Positions 1-8,067 of a DNA stretch of 34,812 nucleotides are shown here, piece after piece (position 1 is the stretch's first letter; the number at the start of each line of letters is the position of its first letter). The stretch comes from Methanobrevibacter sp. GTDB lineage: Archaea; Methanobacteriota; Methanobacteria; Methanobacteriales; Methanobacteriaceae. The notes under the pieces are model-generated. The model made no database searches. It was given only the letters and a program-made list of their open reading frames with translations, and had not been told where the DNA came from. The stretch covers positions 1-34,812 of the forward strand of contig JAGCLR010000233.1 in NCBI GenBank assembly GCA_017646885.1. The letters are read 5' to 3'. The position numbers and the translations under genes were made by a program.

Positions 1-40
1 CCTTTTTCTTGCAGAAACGAGAAAAACGAGATTTTAAAAA

Positions 41-67
41 TTGAAATTTACACTAAAGGTGTATGAA
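41..67 (+). promoter_or_regulatory. Weak/degenerate operator-promoter upstream of the first gene
   Basis: TTGAAA (41-46) is followed by the palindrome TACACTAAAGGTGTA (49-63) and a poor -10, TATGAA (62-67), with only 15 nt between the boxes. It aligns with the strong promoter at 17486-17514, which has TACAACTAAAGGTGTA and a 17-nt spacer, but two spacer bases are missing. It is probably a weakened relative of the early promoter family. The operator is clear; promoter activity is doubtful. Confidence 0.4.
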
Positions 68-90
68 AAAATTGAAAGTAGGTGTAAAAA

Positions 91-435
91 ATGGCATTTG
101 GTTTTAATAATGACAAATCGAAAAGTGCAACTATTGAAAGTATAGCTGCATCTATGTTCCGGGTGAAATCGTATCAAAGTAGTAAGTTGCCTATAGGGGA
201 TCATACTACAGTTAGAATTGATATTACTGGTGAAACTGCATATGAACCAGTTGGTATTTTGTCTATTACTGGTTCTAATTTATCGTATTTGTATCTTAAC
301 TTCTTCTATATTGACAAAATCGATGATTATAATTATGCAGCTTTCATCGGTTTGCGTAATACGAGTGGAAACACTGAAACAACTAATGTGAATATTAACG
401 TACTACTTCAGAAGAAACAGAACGTGGTGATGTAA
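91..435 (+). CDS. Hypothetical protein upstream of the terminase genes (114 aa)
   Basis: I do not recognise this protein. It has no signal peptide or membrane segment. The middle and C-terminal parts are rich in Thr, Ile, Val, Tyr and Asn in alternating patterns, which suggests a beta-rich fold such as a small virion protein or tail-fibre tip. A Shine-Dalgarno (GTAGGTG) lies about 6 nt before the ATG. The stop TAA directly abuts the next ATG at 436, so it is co-translated with the terminase genes. A degenerate copy of the early operator-promoter lies upstream. A structural role is a guess from composition only. Confidence 0.6.
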   Translation: MAFGFNNDKSKSATIESIAASMFRVKSYQSSKLPIGDHTTVRIDITGETAYEPVGILSITGSNLSYLYLNFFYIDKIDDYNYAAFIGLRNTSGNTETTNVNINVLLQKKQNVVM

Positions 436-750
436 ATGTCTAGGTTCGATGAATTAATTAAACTGGTTGGTGATGATCCGAGAAACCGAAAAATGGTTGA
501 ATATGTGGTTGATCTGGAAACCAGAATTGATGAATTGATTAAAGCTGATAAGGCCGGTGAAGCACCATTTTATGAAGTGAACCCGAAACGGCCACAACAA
601 CAACGTGTGAACGCAACTTTCAAAGCGTACAAAGAAATGTTGCAGCAATACACTAATTGCTATAAAGCGTTATTCAAAGTGAATGATGTTGATGAAGATA
701 AAAATGAAAGTCCGTTAAGATCGTGGGCGAAAAAAAGAAATGCTGATTAA
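436..750 (+). CDS. terS: Terminase small subunit, P27-like
   Basis: This 104-aa protein is probably the DNA-recognition subunit of the packaging motor. Its position immediately before TerL, its length and its pattern fit P27-type small terminases: an N-terminal helical part, an NPKR..Q.R.NATFKAYKEML segment (about residues 49-70) and a C-terminal SPLRSWAKKR motif (about 92-101). It starts directly after the previous stop, and its last 11 nt overlap the TerL start, which suggests coupled translation. A second terminase-small-like gene lies at 33722-34069, so which one serves packaging is open. The family call rests on motif memory. Confidence 0.7.
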   Translation: MSRFDELIKLVGDDPRNRKMVEYVVDLETRIDELIKADKAGEAPFYEVNPKRPQQQRVNATFKAYKEMLQQYTNCYKALFKVNDVDEDKNESPLRSWAKKRNAD

Positions 751-2467
751 AGAAAGAAAATTATGGACACCAGATAATAGTAATTTGTTATTGTATAAAG
801 AAAGCATTGATGCCGGTGAAATTCTGGTTGGTGCTGAATTGTACACGGAACTTGAAAACTTAATAGATGATTTACTGCATAATGACGAATATTATTATGA
901 TACTGCAGATGCTATAGCTAGAATGGATTTTATGGAAAACTGCGTGAGGTTGACAAAATCACCATTCTACAATAAACCTATGGTTTTGATGCTTTGGCAA
1001 AAAGCTTTTATTGAAACAGTTTATAGTTTCAAAATGTCACGTGATCTGGTTGATGCCGGGAAAGTTATTGACAGATTTAAAAAGATACTTCTGTTAATTG
1101 CTCGTAAGAATACTAAATCAGAAACATGTAGTGCACTAGGTTTATCTGAATTTATAGTTGGTAATGAAGGTGCAGATATTGTTTGCAGTAGTAATGATGA
1201 TAATCAAGCTTCACTTACATACGATGCAATTGACACCATGCGGTTGTTAATTGATCCAGATGGTTTAGATACTCATAGAAACCAAAGATACATTTTAAAC
1301 AAGGTGACAAACACCAAAGTATTCAAATTATCGGATCGAACAAAAAACAAAGAAGGCCGTAATATCGATTTTGCTATTGTCGATGAAATTCATGAAATGA
1401 AAACTAATGTGATAGCTAAATCAATAGAACAAAGTCAAAGCTTGAAAGATAACCCTAAAGAAATATTAATTACAACTGAAGGTTTTATTGATGGTGGGTA
1501 TCTTGATAGTGAAACAAAGAAAGCACGCAGTATTATTAATGGTGAAGATGATAGTATTTCTGCTAAAAGATACTTGCCGTGGTTGTACACACAAGATAGT
1601 GAACAGGAAATTTTTAATGATCCTAGTACATGGATTAAATCTAACCCAACTTTAGGTGTCGTTAAAAAGTATTCGTATCTGGAAGAACAGGTTGATTTAG
1701 CTAGAAAATCAAAAGCAGATAGAATTTTTGTATTGTCTAAAGATTTTAACTGGAAACAAAATGTTGCGGTTAGTTGGTTAAATCTGGAAGATTACAATTA
1801 TAATATGAAGTATGATCTTGAAGATTTGCGTGGTTCGTTTATTCTCGGTCATGTCGATTTAGCGCAAACAAACGATTTAGTATGTGCAAAAGCGTTAACT
1901 GTTAAAGATGGTATCAAGATCATAATTACAAAGTATTTCATACCGGCCACAAAACTACAACTAAATCATGACGATCACAACGCCGGTGCAAAATATAAAG
2001 AATGGGTTGATGCTGGTTTGATTACTGTTTCTGAAGGAAACGATGTTGATCTATCACTAGTTGCTGAATGGTTTTATTATTTGTACAGTAAGTACAACAT
2101 GAAACTATACAAATGCGGTTACGATCAACGATTTTCTAAAGAATGGTTGAAAGCTATGGAAACATACGGATGGTATAAAGGTGAAGATGGAACAATTGAA
2201 TTAGTAGTACAAAATAGTGAAACACTAGATAATGCAAGAATTTTATGTGAAAATGATTTTAAAGCTAGGTTAATCAACTACAATAACAACCCGGTTGACA
2301 GGTGGTGTTTTGGTAATTCATGTATTAAGGTGAACGAGAAAAGACAAGGTTTGATTGTAAAAACGAACGATGAAAAGAAAATTGATGGTGCAGTAACACT
2401 AGTAAGTTTATATGAAATGTACAGAAGATACAGAAACGAATTAAAATCTAAATGGGGGTTAAAGTAA
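740..2467 (+). CDS. terL: Terminase large subunit
   Basis: This is the packaging ATPase-nuclease that pumps DNA into the prohead and cuts the concatemer. At 575 aa it is of normal length for the Terminase_1 family. Visible motifs: an ATPase P-loop of the deviant ARKNxKS type (ARKNTKSE, 121-128), a Walker B FAIVDEIHEM ending in D215-E216, a motif-III-like ITTEG (about 244-248), and an RNase H-like nuclease with acidic residues in GHVDLAQTND (D373) and GYDQRF (D462) plus a C-terminal KKIDGAV. The start lies inside the end of terS (11-nt overlap). The portal gene follows 3 nt after the stop. Confidence 0.95.
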   Translation: MLIKERKLWTPDNSNLLLYKESIDAGEILVGAELYTELENLIDDLLHNDEYYYDTADAIARMDFMENCVRLTKSPFYNKPMVLMLWQKAFIETVYSFKMSRDLVDAGKVIDRFKKILLLIARKNTKSETCSALGLSEFIVGNEGADIVCSSNDDNQASLTYDAIDTMRLLIDPDGLDTHRNQRYILNKVTNTKVFKLSDRTKNKEGRNIDFAIVDEIHEMKTNVIAKSIEQSQSLKDNPKEILITTEGFIDGGYLDSETKKARSIINGEDDSISAKRYLPWLYTQDSEQEIFNDPSTWIKSNPTLGVVKKYSYLEEQVDLARKSKADRIFVLSKDFNWKQNVAVSWLNLEDYNYNMKYDLEDLRGSFILGHVDLAQTNDLVCAKALTVKDGIKIIITKYFIPATKLQLNHDDHNAGAKYKEWVDAGLITVSEGNDVDLSLVAEWFYYLYSKYNMKLYKCGYDQRFSKEWLKAMETYGWYKGEDGTIELVVQNSETLDNARILCENDFKARLINYNNNPVDRWCFGNSCIKVNEKRQGLIVKTNDEKKIDGAVTLVSLYEMYRRYRNELKSKWGLK

Positions 2468-2470
2468 ACT

Positions 2471-3718
2471 ATGGGAATTTTTGACAGGATTTTTAGAAGA
2501 TCACCAGAAAGAATGAAGTATGCACCCACTTTGAATGGGTTCATGCCTATTTACGGTCAATTTGGCACTAATATTTATGCATCTGATGTAGTGCAACAAG
2601 CCGTAAAGTGTATAGTGGATGAAATGAAGAAATTGAACCCGGTACACGTGCGGTATGTTAATAGTGATCCAGTGCCGGTAAAAGGTGATATACAAGATGT
2701 GTTGAGTGATCCGAACCCACTAATGACAACTTCAGAATTTTTGGAAAAAACAACATGGTTATTGATGCTTAACTATAATGCGTTTATCATTCCAACTTAT
2801 TATACATGGGTTGATGAGAAAACCGGCATTACTAGAAGAACGTATGAAAGTTTGTACCCTATTAACCCGGCTGAAGTAGATTTTATTGAAGATGCTTCTG
2901 GTAAACTGTTTGTCAAGTTTACGTTTAGAAATGGTTATAATACAACTATTCCTTATTCTGATATAATTCACATCAAATACAATTACTCGGTTAGTGAATA
3001 TATGGGTGGTAATGAGTTAGGACAACCCGAACATGCACCACTTTTGAAAACATTACAGTTGAACGAACAACTGTTAAAAGGTGTTGCTAAAGCTATGAAC
3101 GCTAGTTATAGCATTAATGGTATTGTTAAGTTTAATACTATGCTTGATGATGGTAGAACAGAACAAGCTTTAGCAGATTTTGAACGTAAGCTGCAAAATT
3201 CAGAAAGCGGATTTTTACCGCTTGATTTGAAGGCCGAGTTTACACCAGTTGATAAAAAAGTAGCTTTGGTGGATCAAAACACACTGAAATTCATTGATGA
3301 AAAAATATTACGTAATTGGGGTGTTCCGCTTTCTATTCTTACTGGTGATTATACTAAAGAACAATATGAAGCGTTTTACCAGAAAGCACTAGAACCGCTT
3401 ATTACGGCCTATAAACAAGCTTTCACTAAAAAGATGTTGACAACCCGGGAAAGATCGTTTGGTAACAGAATTGAATTTTACACTAAAGATTTAATTTTTA
3501 TGTCAATTTCCCAAAAAATTGAAATGATTAACATGCTTTCACCAACTGGTTCACTTTTTGAAAACGAAAAGCGTGCTATTCTCGGGTTAATGCCACTTCC
3601 AGAACTGGAAGGTAAACGCTACATGTCATTGAACTGGATCGATGCAAACGATGCGTCACAATATCAAGTAGGTAAAGTTGATGATGTTGTTGTCGATGAA
3701 ACAAAAGAAGATGTGTAA
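2471..3718 (+). CDS. Portal protein, HK97 family
   Basis: This 415-aa protein should form the dodecameric ring at the head vertex through which DNA enters and to which the connector docks. The N-terminus (GIFDRIFRRSPE), the segment with ASDVVQQAVKCIVDEM (about 37-52) and the C-terminal half with KALEPLITAYKQAFTKKML match the HK97-type phage portal family, as does its place between TerL and the protease. The acidic C-terminal tail is typical. It starts 3 nt after TerL stops. A promoter for the head genes follows in the 69-nt gap after it. Confidence 0.93.
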   Translation: MGIFDRIFRRSPERMKYAPTLNGFMPIYGQFGTNIYASDVVQQAVKCIVDEMKKLNPVHVRYVNSDPVPVKGDIQDVLSDPNPLMTTSEFLEKTTWLLMLNYNAFIIPTYYTWVDEKTGITRRTYESLYPINPAEVDFIEDASGKLFVKFTFRNGYNTTIPYSDIIHIKYNYSVSEYMGGNELGQPEHAPLLKTLQLNEQLLKGVAKAMNASYSINGIVKFNTMLDDGRTEQALADFERKLQNSESGFLPLDLKAEFTPVDKKVALVDQNTLKFIDEKILRNWGVPLSILTGDYTKEQYEAFYQKALEPLITAYKQAFTKKMLTTRERSFGNRIEFYTKDLIFMSISQKIEMINMLSPTGSLFENEKRAILGLMPLPELEGKRYMSLNWIDANDASQYQVGKVDDVVVDETKEDV

Positions 3719-3721
3719 CTA

Positions 3722-3750
3722 TTGCAATTTTTGGTAAAATTGTATATAAT
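3722..3750 (+). promoter_or_regulatory. Promoter for the head genes
   Basis: TTGCAA (3722-3727), a 17-nt spacer and a perfect TATAAT (3745-3750) lie in the only real gap within the head cluster. The transcript would start near 3757 and serve the protease, capsid and later genes. It does not carry the palindromic operator seen in the early promoters. Confidence 0.7.
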
Positions 3751-3787
3751 GTAGTATAGGTATAATTATATTTATGAGGTATTTATT

Positions 3788-4441
3788 ATGCTAGAAAAAC
3801 GTAGTTTTGAATTTGAAGTGCGTGCACTTGAAACGGAAACCGGCGAAAAGATCATTACCGGGAAACCTATTGTTTACAATTCACGTACTAATTTGGGCGA
3901 TTTTGATGAAATCATTGAAGCTGGTGCACTTGATGCAACTGATTTAACTGATGTTCGCTTTCTCGTAAATCATAATACGGATATGATACCATTAGCACGT
4001 TCTCGTAGAAATAATGGTAATAGTACTATGAAGCTTTCTATTGATGAAGGTGGTTTGAACATTGATTTTATCAAACTTGATACTGAAAATAACAGTGATG
4101 CTAGATCACTTTACAGTGCCGTTTCTCGTGGTGATATTACTGGTATGTCTTTCATGTTTTTTGTTGATGACAATGGTCAAATGTGGGAAAACATGAACAC
4201 GGATCACCCGACACGGCACATTTTCAATATACTTCGGGTTCTAGAAGTTTCGGCCGTTACTTTTCCGGCCTATGAAGCAACTGAAATATATGCACGATCT
4301 TCTGCTGCAGCACTGGAAAGTGCTAAAACTGTATTGGAAAATGCACGTGCAAATTATCGTGCGTCACTGGAAAGTGATACAAAAAACAGTGAATTAGAAC
4401 TACTCAAAGAAAAAACTAAAATCTTAACAGGGGGAATTTAA
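3788..4441 (+). CDS. Prohead maturation protease, HK97/U35 family
   Basis: This serine protease should cleave the scaffold part of the capsid protein during head maturation. It is 217 aa, the usual length. The N-terminal RSFEFEVRALE and GKPIVYNSRTNLGDFDEIIEAGA are family hallmarks. The catalytic His is in LVNHN (H62), the Ser in TGMSFMF (S121), and the conserved VLEVSAVTFPAY segment is at about 151-162. The C-terminal tail is charged and helical. RBS is TGAGGT. The capsid gene begins 1 nt after its stop. The family call is firm. Confidence 0.93.
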   Translation: MLEKRSFEFEVRALETETGEKIITGKPIVYNSRTNLGDFDEIIEAGALDATDLTDVRFLVNHNTDMIPLARSRRNNGNSTMKLSIDEGGLNIDFIKLDTENNSDARSLYSAVSRGDITGMSFMFFVDDNGQMWENMNTDHPTRHIFNILRVLEVSAVTFPAYEATEIYARSSAAALESAKTVLENARANYRASLESDTKNSELELLKEKTKILTGGI

Positions 4442-4442
4442 C

Positions 4443-5681
4443 ATGCGAAAAGCAATTCTTGAAAAGAAACTTGCACGTTTGATGGAAAAGCAAAAGGCAC
4501 TTTCCGCACGTGCACTTGCATCTGAAGATGCTAATGAAGTAAGAAGCATTAATGAAACACTTTCTGAAGTTAATGCTGAAATCGAAGAAACACGTGATGA
4601 AATTTCTGCAATTGATGCAGAAATGCGTGATGTTGTACCGGCAAACGCAGAACTGCGTAATGGTGCAATTGTTGGTGCGTTTACGGCAAAGTCCGAAGGA
4701 ACTGAAGCACGTGAAGATAATTATTTTGAAAGTGTAGAGTACAGAAAAGCGTTCATGAAGTTTGTACAAACTGGTGAGCCTATCATGCGTGCCGGTGAAG
4801 CAATTTCTACTGGTGATACTGGTGCTGCTATTCCTGTAACTATAATGAATGATGTTATCAACACTGTTAGAAAGCGTTACGGAAATCTTTATAATAAGGT
4901 TCGTAAGCTTTCCGTTCAAGGTGGTGTTGATTTTCCTATCGGTGCACTTTCTGCAAAGTTTAAGTGGATCAACGAAAAAACAGTTTCGCCTAGACAACGT
5001 GTAGGTGATACAGATAAAATTTCTTTCAAGTTTAACACTGCAGAAATTCGTGTTGCACAAACATTTCTTTCTCAAATCGTAACACTTTCTTCTTTTGAAA
5101 GTAAGCTTGCTGAAGTTATCGCAATTGCATATCTGCAAGCAATGGATGAAGGTATTGTTGTTGGTTCTGGTGATGGTTCTATGCTCGGTATTCTTAATGA
5201 TCCTAGAGTAACGAACAGTATCACAATGACCGCTTCGGATATGAACGATTGGAAAGCATGGCGTAAAAACTTCTTTGCGAAGCTTCCGCTCGGTTATCGT
5301 GCCGGTGAATTTATTTTTCCGCTTTCTACAGTTGAAACGTATCTTGAAACAATGTCTGATGCGAACAACAACCCGGTATTCCGTCAAGCAACCGGCCTTG
5401 AAGTCAATGATGGTGATGCAGTAAACCCGAACGGCCGTTTCTTTGGCCGTGACATTTCACTTGTAGAACCAGATATTATTGCTGATTTTGATAGTGCTTC
5501 TGCTGGTGATGTTATCGGTGTATTTTGGCAACCAGAAGAATACGCTATTAATGAAAACTTTGGTTTCACAATGCGTAGATACTTCGACGAAGAAACGAAT
5601 GAATGGGTTGACAAGGCACTTGTTGTAGTTGATGGAAAGGTACTTAACCCGAAGGGTATTTATCTTATCAAGAAGGGTTAA
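4443..5681 (+). CDS. Major capsid protein, HK97 fold
   Basis: This is the shell-forming protein. At 412 aa it has the HK97 organisation. Residues 1-65 form a charged coiled coil (the delta/scaffold domain, removed by the upstream protease). A linker with EDNYFESVEYRKAFMKF follows, then the mature domain from about residue 115 (STGDTGAAIPVTIMNDVI). The C-terminal DKALVVVDGKVLNPKG is typical of the family. RBS is AGGGGG in the protease 3' end. The stop TAA is directly followed by TAG. The codons are GC-richer than average, as expected for a highly expressed gene. Confidence 0.96.
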   Translation: MRKAILEKKLARLMEKQKALSARALASEDANEVRSINETLSEVNAEIEETRDEISAIDAEMRDVVPANAELRNGAIVGAFTAKSEGTEAREDNYFESVEYRKAFMKFVQTGEPIMRAGEAISTGDTGAAIPVTIMNDVINTVRKRYGNLYNKVRKLSVQGGVDFPIGALSAKFKWINEKTVSPRQRVGDTDKISFKFNTAEIRVAQTFLSQIVTLSSFESKLAEVIAIAYLQAMDEGIVVGSGDGSMLGILNDPRVTNSITMTASDMNDWKAWRKNFFAKLPLGYRAGEFIFPLSTVETYLETMSDANNNPVFRQATGLEVNDGDAVNPNGRFFGRDISLVEPDIIADFDSASAGDVIGVFWQPEEYAINENFGFTMRRYFDEETNEWVDKALVVVDGKVLNPKGIYLIKKG

Positions 5682-5695
5682 TAGGGGGTGTTAAT

Positions 5696-6223
5696 ATGTT
5701 GATTAACACAATTGAAGCTTTACAACAACTGTATGTTGCTTTGGGTGGTGATATTGCTGATGTTCAAAATATCACCATTACACCAGAAATGATTAGTGCA
5801 TTAACTGATGTAGCTGCTGCAGCTGCTAGTGAATTACCGGCCGTAAAAGCTGCAGATAATGGTAAATTTTTACGAGTTGTTAGCGGAAAATGGGCAAAAT
5901 CTGAAGTAGATATACCTACTGGTGATTTTTTGCAAGGTTTTGGTACATATACTGGTTTTGCAAATATGTTTATTCCAAAATCAATGTACAAACAAGTAAC
6001 AGAAAGTAGTATTCTTGATGTTAATTTTACTGGTGAAGGTGTACACCATTATTTCTATTGTAATGGGTGTGCCGTAAATAATGCATTAACGTTTATTTGT
6101 GTGGTTCGTGGTGCAAGCGCAACAACTTATCATACTTTTTCTGTTAATGTTTCTGCTACATCTGATACACAAGAAATTGCAATTACTACAACAACAATTA
6201 ACGATCCAGCTTCCGCTGAATAA
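5696..6223 (+). CDS. Head-fibre-like protein
   Basis: This 175-aa protein has an N-terminus (about 6-60) with ALQQLYVALGGD, then ITPEMISALTDVAAAAAS, then LPAVKAADNGKFLRVVSGKW. That pattern is seen at the start of phage head fibres and similar capsid appendages of Gram-positive phages. The remainder is beta-rich with many Thr. Its place right after the major capsid protein fits a capsid-decorating role. RBS is AGGGGGTG. Assignment to a head-fibre family is from motif memory. A tail role is less likely from position. Confidence 0.55.
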   Translation: MLINTIEALQQLYVALGGDIADVQNITITPEMISALTDVAAAAASELPAVKAADNGKFLRVVSGKWAKSEVDIPTGDFLQGFGTYTGFANMFIPKSMYKQVTESSILDVNFTGEGVHHYFYCNGCAVNNALTFICVVRGASATTYHTFSVNVSATSDTQEIAITTTTINDPASAE

Positions 6224-6243
6224 TAATAAGGGGGTAAAAACAA

Positions 6244-6606
6244 ATGATTAACAATGATAGAATTGTACCTGTAGAAAAGGTTGATCTGCTTACATTGTAC
6301 GGCAATATTCTTGTTATTGCCGGTACTACAATTGCTAAAGTAGATGCAACTGGTGCTTCTGGTGCGTTTGAACTTGCTGAAGGTTCTGGTAATTTTATTG
6401 CTAGTGAGCCGGTAAAGTCTTTTGATTTTGGTGCAGATGTATCTGCTGCAGTGGTTTACTTCATTCCTACATATGATTATGTTGGTTTCTCTATTGCTGG
6501 TTCTGCAGTAGTAACTGAAGGTGCTGAAGTAGAAGTTGGTGGTGTTGATCTTTATACCGCTACACTTGCAGATAGTGCCGTAACAATTGCAAAAGTGGGT
6601 TTCTGA
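6244..6606 (+). CDS. Putative head decoration/structural protein (120 aa)
   Basis: This small protein rich in Ala, Gly and Val starts with MINNDRIVPV and a stretch LLTLYGNILVIAG, then continues in beta-type alternation. I do not place it in a named family. Its position between the head-fibre-like gene and the head-tail connector, together with its composition, suggests a decoration or cement protein on the capsid. The RBS is AAGGGGG, 9 nt upstream, among the strongest in the window, consistent with a product needed in many copies. No catalytic motif is seen. Confidence 0.5.
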   Translation: MINNDRIVPVEKVDLLTLYGNILVIAGTTIAKVDATGASGAFELAEGSGNFIASEPVKSFDFGADVSAAVVYFIPTYDYVGFSIAGSAVVTEGAEVEVGGVDLYTATLADSAVTIAKVGF

Positions 6607-6653
6607 TATAGTTTGTGGTAAAACCCGAACTGTAATTTTTAGGGGGTGCAGAA

Positions 6654-6923
6654 ATGACCGAAGCACAACAAATAGCAAAAATAAAATCTGCTTTGGGTAT
6701 CGGTGCTGGTATTCCAGATGATACTATTAGTGTTTGGTTAACCGACGCAAAAGATTTTATGTTAAAGGCCGGTGTACCTACTTCAGTTATTAATGCTGAT
6801 ACTACTATTGGTACTTTAACTCGTGGTGTTTCTGATTTATGGAATTATGGTTCGGGTGATACCGGGTTTTCTACTGTATTTGAAAAGCGTGTTGCACAAT
6901 TAGCTTTAGGTAATAAGAAATGA
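6654..6923 (+). CDS. Head-tail connector (gp6-like adaptor)
   Basis: At 89 aa it matches the length and all-helical pattern of HK97 gp6/SPP1 gp15 adaptors that bind the underside of the portal. The segments PDDTISVWLTDAKDFMLKAGVP and IGTLTRGVSDLWNYGSGDTGFSTVFEKRV are typical of the short-helix/DLWN version of this family. RBS is GGGGGTG. Its 3' end overlaps the next gene by 4 nt (ATGA), as is usual in this cluster. Confidence 0.75.
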   Translation: MTEAQQIAKIKSALGIGAGIPDDTISVWLTDAKDFMLKAGVPTSVINADTTIGTLTRGVSDLWNYGSGDTGFSTVFEKRVAQLALGNKK

Positions 6924-7267
6924 AAGAATATCAACCAACTACACCATTTAATGTTGCCGGGAAATATTATATATGTACTGGTGAAGCTATGGTAAAAGGT
7001 GTTTTGAAAAAAACATATGATTTTACACATGGTGAAACATTTTATTGTAGTTTTCGTTCATTTGGTGGTACTGAAGTTAATAGTAATGGTATAACGTTTG
7101 TTGAAAATACAGTAATTGTTGAAACGTGGTATGATCCGAGTATCAAAGCTGATACTGTAATTGAAGTTGATGGTTGTAGATATGAAATCATCGGTGTACC
7201 AGAAAATATATCAATGCGAAACAAGTGGTTAAAGTTTAAAGTGCGTGAAGTCAAAGGTGGTGCATAA
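6920..7267 (+). CDS. Head closure protein
   Basis: This 115-aa beta-rich protein is the second gene of the connector cluster, the position of HK97 gp7/SPP1 gp16-type stoppers that close the head after packaging. It carries a barrel-like pattern ending in VIEVDGCRYEIIGVPENI and WLKFKVREVKGG, seen in head-tail joining proteins. It overlaps both neighbours (ATGA with the connector and 1 nt with the next gene). Assignment is by position plus fold pattern. Confidence 0.65.
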   Translation: MKEYQPTTPFNVAGKYYICTGEAMVKGVLKKTYDFTHGETFYCSFRSFGGTEVNSNGITFVENTVIVETWYDPSIKADTVIEVDGCRYEIIGVPENISMRNKWLKFKVREVKGGA

Positions 7268-7686
7268 TGTCACAAAAACTGTTATTCATGCAAACACCAG
7301 ATTTTAAAAAGATGTTATCTGATATTGATAAACTATCTTCTACTGGAATTGATGAAGCGGTTAGAAGTGCATTAATCGAATGTCACCAGTATGTAACGCC
7401 ACTGATGAAACAGGCCATTTCTAGACATAGATTGACAGGAATAACTGAAGCATCGTTAGATGAAACACCAGTTGTTAATGTTAGTGGTTTTGAATATAGT
7501 ATTGATGTTGGTTTTCACGTTTCAAGGGGTGGTTTACCTTCTATTTTCTTAATTAGAGGAACACCAAAAATTAACCCGGATCAACAACTATATGATGCAG
7601 TGTACGGTAGAACTACAAAGAATAAACTGTATGAAATACAGTTGAAACACGTTAAAGATGTTTTGCAGAAATATATGGGTAAGTAA
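7267..7686 (+). CDS. HK97 gp10-like tail completion protein
   Basis: This 139-aa protein has the helical start and LIECHQYVTPLMKQAISRH segment, followed by SGFEYSIDVGFHV and a C-terminal LKHVKDVLQKYM. This is the pattern of HK97 gp10/SPP1 gp16.1-type neck proteins. It lies third in the connector block and before the tail terminator, as expected. The ATG overlaps the preceding stop by one base. Confidence 0.7.
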   Translation: MSQKLLFMQTPDFKKMLSDIDKLSSTGIDEAVRSALIECHQYVTPLMKQAISRHRLTGITEASLDETPVVNVSGFEYSIDVGFHVSRGGLPSIFLIRGTPKINPDQQLYDAVYGRTTKNKLYEIQLKHVKDVLQKYMGK

Positions 7687-7689
7687 GAA

Positions 7690-8040
7690 ATGAATGTTGA
7701 AGATAAATTGATAGCTTTACTTGAAACTTTTAAATATCCTCTTTACAGACAAGGTAGTTTAGCTAAAAATGCGCTTTATCCAGACACATTTTTTACTTTT
7801 TGGGAATTACCACAAGCTGAAAGCAGTTATGATAACGAAACAAAATTTGTTATTTATAACTTTAATGTGTTTGTGTACAGTATCGATCCGTTATTGCTGG
7901 AAACTTTACTTGCAAACGCAAGGACACTATTAAAAAGAAACAACTTTATAATCATAGTGCGTGGTTTTGATGCAGCTTCTGATGAAATATCACACACTGG
8001 TAAAGGTTTTGAAGTTGCTTTTTTGAATACTGAAACTTAA
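7690..8040 (+). CDS. Tail terminator protein
   Basis: This 116-aa protein precedes the major tail protein and has the alternating helix-strand layout of tail terminators (lambda gpU/HK97 gp11-like): an N-terminal helix EDKLIALLETFKYPLYRQG, then strands including FTFWELPQAESSYDN and TKFVIYNFNVFVYS, and a helix LLETLLANARTLLKR. The role would be to cap the finished tail tube for head joining. It starts 3 nt after the previous gene stops. Confidence 0.7.
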   Translation: MNVEDKLIALLETFKYPLYRQGSLAKNALYPDTFFTFWELPQAESSYDNETKFVIYNFNVFVYSIDPLLLETLLANARTLLKRNNFIIIVRGFDAASDEISHTGKGFEVAFLNTET

Positions 8041-8067
8041 AATATTATAAAGGGGGTAAAACCAAAA

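Noticed and set aside
4416..5387. A 323-codon open frame on the minus strand opposite protease and capsid genes
   Set aside because: It mirrors the codon pattern of the capsid gene, has no RBS, is rich in Cys/Arg/Asn in a non-protein-like way, and the plus-strand capsid gene is certain.
6130..6678. A 182-codon minus-strand frame opposite two head genes
   Set aside because: Spans three plus-strand genes and their strong RBSs. No RBS of its own.
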